From an uncultured Verrucomicrobiales bacterium (GTDB taxonomy: Bacteria > Verrucomicrobiota > Verrucomicrobiia > Verrucomicrobiales > Akkermansiaceae), in NCBI GenBank assembly GCA_905478925.1, contig CAJQKQ010000019.1, positions 1-64,000 on the forward strand: a stretch of DNA of 64,000 nt, read 5' to 3'. The notes under the pieces are model-generated. The model was not told the DNA's origin, did no database searches, and saw nothing but the letters and a program-made list of their open reading frames with translations. Made by a program: the position numbers and the translations under genes. Within the stretch, counting starts at the first letter, position 1. Each line of letters begins with the position of its first letter. Below, in pieces: positions 62,034 through 64,000 of this stretch.

Positions 62034-62275
62034 TTTTGTGCTTTCGGTTCGCCCTGCTCATGCAGGGGGGGTAATAGGATAAGATCATCGACGACGGAGC
62101 TTGGCACCGTGCTGAAACGATCCGCAGCCGCCTGCATCGCAGCTTTACTCATTGCTTGGTCGAAGAAATCGTTCGAGTCGTAGGAGTAGTTGACCATGAT
62201 GTTGAATGCATGGGCGGAGTGGGATGCCGCTGCCAGGGTGAGGAGGCAGGAAAGAATGGCTGGGTTTCGTTTCAT
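62030..62275 (-). CDS. Short secreted protein, probably truncated
   Basis: An 81-residue frame with a clear signal peptide (MKRNPAILSCLLTLAAASHS then AHA cut site). The mature part (FNIMVNYSYDSNDFFDQAMS, KAAMQAAADRF) resembles the N-terminus of longer secreted proteins in this phylum, which I recall as having a NYSYD/..A..AAA.R.. opening. It then stops after about 60 residues, just where the next gene begins. The MITE-like copy B lies 84 bases upstream. It may be a fragment, or a small secreted peptide. Confidence 0.5.
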   Translation of the reverse strand: MKRNPAILSCLLTLAAASHSAHAFNIMVNYSYDSNDFFDQAMSKAAMQAAADRFSTVPSSVVDDLILLPPLHEQGEPKAQK

Positions 62276-62358
62276 GATGAGCGGGTGTTGAGATTACCGG
62301 AAATGGATTGGGTCATCAATCCAATGTTAAGGTCAGGTCAACCTGATCGTCGCCGGGA

Positions 62359-62606
62359 GGTGTGATTTTTATTGGTGTATTTGCCTGACGCAGCCCAAGC
62401 CATTCAATCATGGTAGGGCTGATCCGGTCAGCCCTGATCAAAAACGGAAGCGCCGTATCCTGGGGAAGGGAGTGAACCCACGGCAAGACACTACATTTCC
62501 CCCGAGATCTCACTTCCGTGTGGGTGAGGTGGGCTGCTAGATTTTTGAAGTGGTCTGACCGAGCCGGATCAGCCCTACCGGGTGAAACACCGATAAAAAT
62601 CACACC
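62359..62606. mobile_element. MITE-like element, copy B
   Basis: A 248-base unit with terminal inverted repeats of about 20 bases: left GGTGTGATTTTTATTGGTGT, right ACACCGATAAAAATCACACC. Inner repeats GGTAGGGCTGATCCGG and CCGGATCAGCCCTACC are kept. It matches copy A with two small gaps (five bases in the left hairpin, two near the right end). CGTCGCC is found near both flanks, perhaps a trace of target duplication. It separates the truncated secreted-protein gene from the AsmA-like gene. Confidence 0.65.
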
Positions 62607-62662
62607 CGTCGCCCGGTTCTTCTATTCTTGCGGAGTACAAACGCGGGGCTAGCTTACCCTCC

Positions 62663-64000
62663 ATGAGCGGCCGTGCGAGTAGGAGGAAGGGAGCAGGGAA
62701 GAACCCGTGGCTCGGTAAGTTGTTGTTCGGCTTGGGGGCGGTAATGATCCTTGTTACTGGGTTCGGTTATTACGGGATCCGGTCCTATTTGCATAGTGAG
62801 GGATTTAGGAAATTCCTTTCCACTGAGGTCAGCCGTGCGGCCAAGATGGAGGGTTCTTTTGATCCGTTCATGTGGGACGGGCTCGCCGTCGAAACTCCCG
62901 GTTTCCATGCAACTGGCAACGGTGTCATAACATTGGTCGAGGCGGATCACATCGATACCGAAATTGGCTTTGGTGGGATCAGCAGGGGTGTATGGGAGGT
63001 CATGGCGACGCACATTTCGCGTCTGGAGATTGCATTGGATCTGACGAAGGAGGAGGAACCCGCAACGACGGAGCCAGCCGAGCGAAAAAAAGAAGTCATG
63101 AAGAAGCAGCCCGGCTGGGTTCCGAGCGAAGTCGAACTGGAGTCGCTGGAGATCGGAGAGATCGCCATTCGGGCAAAGACCGAATCTGGTGAGATCATCG
63201 CCAAGGGCATGTCGCTGAAAGTGAAACCGGACACGGGTAAGAACTCCTTCAAGGGCGAAATTTCCGGAGGTACTGTTGTTTCTCCGCAGGAGTGGGTGCC
63301 GAAGCTCCGGGTGGAGCGGATTCTCGGTGCCTACCACGACGGTAGCGCATTTGTGACCAAGGCCGAGGTGGACGTATGGGAGGACGGTCGCATCAAAGCC
63401 TTCGGTGAGTGGAATTCGCTTACCGAAATTTACTCCTTCGAGGGCGATATTGAGGGCGTGAAATGCGCCGAGCTTCTCGATGAGAACTGGGCACGCCGGC
63501 TCACCGGTGACGCTTCCTCCACCTTTTCCGTGGATAACATTCGTGGCTCCATGGCGATGGCCGGGGACCTCGAAATTCGCAACGGCACGATGACCGCCCT
63601 GCCCATGCTCGATGCGCTTGCCGCCTACGCCGACACCCGCCGTTTTCGCATCCTCCAGCTCAACGAGGCGCGCACCAAATGGAGTTGGGCGAACGGCGAG
63701 TTGCACCTGACCGACATCGCCATGGGCAGCGAGGGGCTAATCCGAATCGAGGGCAACCTGAGCATACGCGGCAATGCCATTGACGGACGGTTCCGCCTGG
63801 GTCTCGTCCCCGGCACTCTCGCGAATATCCCCGGCGCGGAAACTGACGTTTTCCTCCCGGGCACCCACGGGCTGCTCTGGGCATCGCTCCATGTCACCGG
63901 GACTTTGGATGATCCCGAGGAGGATCTGACCGAGCGCCTCATCGAGGCCGCTGGGATGCGCATGTTTGAGAATCTGCCCGAGACCGGGGAGATGGCTCTC
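62663..64000 (+). CDS. AsmA-like membrane-anchored protein, 5' part (runs off window)
   Basis: From ATG 62663 the frame stays open to the end of the window, giving at least 446 residues. A basic start (MSGRASRRKGAGKNPWLG) leads into a membrane helix (about 19-40; LLFGLGAVMILVTGFGYYGI), then a long beta-rich domain of the AsmA/DUF3971 kind. Repeating beta patterns such as AEVDVWEDGRIKAFGEWNSL, MAGDLEIRNGTMTALPMLDA and IRIEGNLSIRGNAIDGRFRL fit the bridge-like lipid transport proteins of Gram-negative envelopes. The 3' end is missing, so full length and C-terminal motifs cannot be checked. Confidence 0.75.
   Translation, partial: MSGRASRRKGAGKNPWLGKLLFGLGAVMILVTGFGYYGIRSYLHSEGFRKFLSTEVSRAAKMEGSFDPFMWDGLAVETPGFHATGNGVITLVEADHIDTEIGFGGISRGVWEVMATHISRLEIALDLTKEEEPATTEPAERKKEVMKKQPGWVPSEVELESLEIGEIAIRAKTESGEIIAKGMSLKVKPDTGKNSFKGEISGGTVVSPQEWVPKLRVERILGAYHDGSAFVTKAEVDVWEDGRIKAFGEWNSLTEIYSFEGDIEGVKCAELLDENWARRLTGDASSTFSVDNIRGSMAMAGDLEIRNGTMTALPMLDALAAYADTRRFRILQLNEARTKWSWANGELHLTDIAMGSEGLIRIEGNLSIRGNAIDGRFRLGLVPGTLANIPGAETDVFLPGTHGLLWASLHVTGTLDDPEEDLTERLIEAAGMRMFENLPETGEMAL

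Noticed and set aside
62872..63192. Frame inside the AsmA-like gene
   Set aside because: The frame from 62663 is open to the window end and has coherent membrane and beta features.

Overview
The window looks like chromosomal DNA of a Gram-negative member of the Verrucomicrobiota, most likely near the Akkermansia/Luteolibacter/Haloferula group. The strongest clue is a five-gene operon (6540-13850) whose order and products match my memory of the Akkermansia muciniphila Amuc_1102-1101-1100-1099-1098 pilus-like locus. DUF5069 and DUF6172 proteins, outer-membrane biogenesis genes (BamD-, LptE- and MlaEFD-type) and a GC-rich, TTG/GTG-tolerant gene style agree with this. No rRNA, prophage, CRISPR array or plasmid module was seen. 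All identifications come from reading motifs; no database was searched.

Layout. 1-4755: 3' end of proC, then BamD-like and LptE-like lipoproteins and two adjacent single-pass membrane proteins that appear to share an unrecognised C-terminal domain. 4768-6382: aroD-aroE (minus). 6540-13850: pilus-like operon (Ig-like protein, PilM-PilN fusion, Amuc_1100-type and Amuc_1099-type proteins, secretin), closed by a terminator. 13941-20892: deoB, alr, an exported tricorn-like protease, a fatty-acid-hydroxylase-type membrane protein and a PH-domain protein. 21396-30611: spermidine-synthase-like enzyme, fabV, a broken small membrane gene, folP, DUF5069, secG, rhomboid protease, fabF, rsmI, DUF6172, and a damaged secreted-protein gene. 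30776-34889: tRNA-Leu(UAA), then a divergent CHASE2-adenylate cyclase / beta-barrel (frameshifted) / FecR cassette. 35098-40093: DUF4407 protein, Lrp-type regulator, an mscL tail remnant, and an exported lactonase with uronate isomerase. 40218-46642: a membrane protein, a translationally coupled four-gene Mla-type lipid transport operon, and a UvrD/Rep helicase. 46782-51553: trxB, coaD, thiD, apaG and an RRM protein with long repeats. 51554-53418: a decayed interval with a MITE-like element, a frameshifted small gene and a truncated archaemetzincin gene. 53419-62033: AddB-like nuclease, rpsU, tsf, rpsB, a YdjM-like protein, rplS, hisI. 62030-64000: truncated secreted protein, a second copy of the MITE-like element, and the 5' part of an AsmA-like gene running off the end.

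Together the genes are mainly housekeeping (translation, shikimate, folate, thiamine, histidine, CoA and fatty-acid pathways) with a strong cell-envelope theme. The places most worth a second look are the pilus-like operon, the paralogous membrane pair at 2153-4755, the CHASE2/beta-barrel/FecR cassette, the two copies of the MITE-like element, and several small broken genes that ordinary ORF calling would miss or misstate.
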